Below are positions 37,786 to 39,098 of a DNA stretch of 39,098 nucleotides, piece by piece. Both the position numbers and the translations under genes were made by a program. The notes beneath the pieces were generated by a model, which was not told where the DNA came from, searched no databases, and was given only the letters and a program-made list of their open reading frames with translations. Where the stretch lies: assembly GCA_012510855.1 (NCBI GenBank), contig JAAZHE010000086.1:1-39098 (forward strand), written 5' to 3'. The DNA comes from Bacillota bacterium (GTDB lineage: Bacteria > Bacillota > Limnochordia > DTU087). Position 1 is the first letter of the stretch, and each line of letters starts with the position of its first letter.

Positions 37786-38796
37786 TTAATCCCTCACTCT
37801 CGTCGATTCTCGTCTGATGAGCATCCCGGGCACTAGAACTTGATCCCCCTTAGAAGAACCGTCAGAGATCGCCAACAGCATATCGACGGCTGTCTCCACA
37901 ATAACCCGGGGTTGAACGTCAAAGGCAGTTATACTCGGCTGACTCAGCTCGTCTAGGGACACACCCATATAGCCCATGACACCTATTTCTCCGGGGATAT
38001 CTATACCTCTAGCCCGGGCCATCTGCACAAAACGAAACCGGGGCAAACCTTCACTGATAAACACCACATCGTACTGCTGGTAGAGGTCTAGCAGATGACT
38101 AATGGCCATCTCCTGCTCACTGGCTTTACCGGTGCTCCAGATGAAAAGCGATTGATCAACTTCCATTCCTGCCCGCAGGCACTCCTGGACCAAGCCGTGA
38201 TAGATCCTAAGGTCTATGGCCACTGAAGACCGGCGTCCAAGATGAGCTACCCGCTTGTAACCCATGTCCACCATGTGCTGAACCGCTTCACGAAGCATAC
38301 CTTCGAAGTCGGCATCGACAAAGGCCAGCCCGTCGTTATTTGCACACCGCCCTACGAGAACAAAGGGCACATCCCGATCTCTCAGGACAGAGACCCGCTC
38401 ATCCAACATCTCTACCTCGAAGAGGATTACGCCATCGACTTGTCCGCTATCAACTATCCTCTGGGTATCCAACGCGGCGCTGTCCGGATCGTGGTTTGGA
38501 TAGAAAACCACCCGCTTTCCCCGCCTGGAGAGGGCTGTCATTAAGAGGGAGACAAATTCAAGGTAGCCCTCTCCCGCCTTGTAATCGGGGTCAAAGGGAT
38601 AGAGCACACCTATAGTATCAGTCTTGCCCTGAGCTAGACTTCGGGCGGCGTGGTTGGGTACATACCCGATCTCCCGCATGGCTTTCTCAACCCGCCGGCG
38701 CAGCTCCGGCCTGACTGATGGCTTGCGGTTAATGACATTGGAAACCGTTCCAACTGATACACCGGCTTTCTTGGCTACATCATAAATGGTAGGCAT
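37786..38796 (-). CDS. LacI-family transcriptional regulator
   Basis: MPTIYDVAKKAGVSVGTVSNVINRKPSVRPELRRRVEKAMREIGYVPNHAARSLAQGKTDTIGVLYP. Confidence 0.95.
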   Translation of the reverse strand: MPTIYDVAKKAGVSVGTVSNVINRKPSVRPELRRRVEKAMREIGYVPNHAARSLAQGKTDTIGVLYPFDPDYKAGEGYLEFVSLLMTALSRRGKRVVFYPNHDPDSAALDTQRIVDSGQVDGVILFEVEMLDERVSVLRDRDVPFVLVGRCANNDGLAFVDADFEGMLREAVQHMVDMGYKRVAHLGRRSSVAIDLRIYHGLVQECLRAGMEVDQSLFIWSTGKASEQEMAISHLLDLYQQYDVVFISEGLPRFRFVQMARARGIDIPGEIGVMGYMGVSLDELSQPSITAFDVQPRVIVETAVDMLLAISDGSSKGDQVLVPGMLIRRESTRVRD

Positions 38797-38810
38797 AATC
38801 CCATACTCCC

Positions 38811-38860
38811 ATGAAGCGGTTCATTTCTATTCTATTCCTGTTCTGGAAGCTTGTCAACTA
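38811..38860 (-). promoter_or_regulatory. Promoter and candidate operator of the lacI-URO-D-ABC operon
   Basis: Minus strand TTGACA-17 nt-TAGAAT, then ATGAACCGCTTCAT (ATGAA-N4-TTCAT) at 38811..38824. Confidence 0.5.
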
Positions 38861-38951
38861 ATGACATCGTTCTATACTTCTCACAAATCGTTTACCATAA
38901 ATAAGCCTCTTGGTCGTCGATCCCACCACTGGCGGGAATTGGAGAAGCTAG

Positions 38952-38993
38952 AAAAAAATAGAACCCAGTATCCTTGAAAAGGGACTGGGTTCT
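38952..38993 (-). terminator. Rho-independent terminator of the gene entering from the right edge
   Basis: AGAACCCAGT-N14-ACTGGGTTCT; minus strand followed by ATTTTTTTC. Confidence 0.85.
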
Positions 38994-39018
38994 GATTCCG
39001 ATTTAACTACCCGTCGGC

Positions 39019-39098
39019 CTAATCCTCTTTCGCTACGCTCCTATAAGCAACGTATGAATAGACCGCGGGTACCAAGGTGACTACAAATATGACCGCCA
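39019..39098 (-). CDS. C-terminal end of a membrane protein (truncated by window edge)
   Basis: Minus strand ...AVIFVVTLVPAVYSYVAYRSVAKED* followed by a terminator. Confidence 0.45.
   Translation of the reverse strand, partial: AVIFVVTLVPAVYSYVAYRSVAKED

Noticed and set aside
1-39098. CRISPR array, IS element or prophage
   Set aside because: No regularly spaced repeats, transposase/integrase ORFs or phage structural genes seen.

Overview
The window is about 39 kb of bacterial chromosome, probably from a Firmicutes/Bacillota relative with a diderm envelope. This is inferred from a secretin gene, glnS, Hcp, and LacI-family and ABC-transporter content. No rRNA, tRNA or CRISPR was recognised. 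The dominant feature is six divergent paralogues of the uroporphyrinogen-decarboxylase/MtaA (URO-D-like) superfamily, all on the minus strand, in two regions. Five of the six sit in LacI-regulator plus sugar-type ABC-importer cassettes (a ribose-type set, a degraded cassette, and a MalFG-type set). No glycosidase, sugar kinase, corrinoid protein or canonical HemE is nearby. By the conserved motif they split into an H-x-C-G type (2) and an H-x-D-G type (4). A second accessory block (about 19.7-28.9 kb) carries metal/redox-stress genes: a P1B-type ATPase with a CPG transmembrane motif, a stand-alone HMA chaperone, an ArsR-ABC exporter operon, a hybrid-cluster protein and an Rrf2 regulator. It has readable operators: two FNR-like boxes at matching promoter positions and a pair of ArsR palindromes. 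Two genes carry single in-frame stop codons: TGA in the signal peptide of the ribose-type binding protein, and TAG in a lipoprotein. One permease is a clear 3' remnant. Several strong RNA hairpins are described, including a 12-bp-stem multibranch terminator-like RNA and a structured leader ahead of the P-type ATPase.
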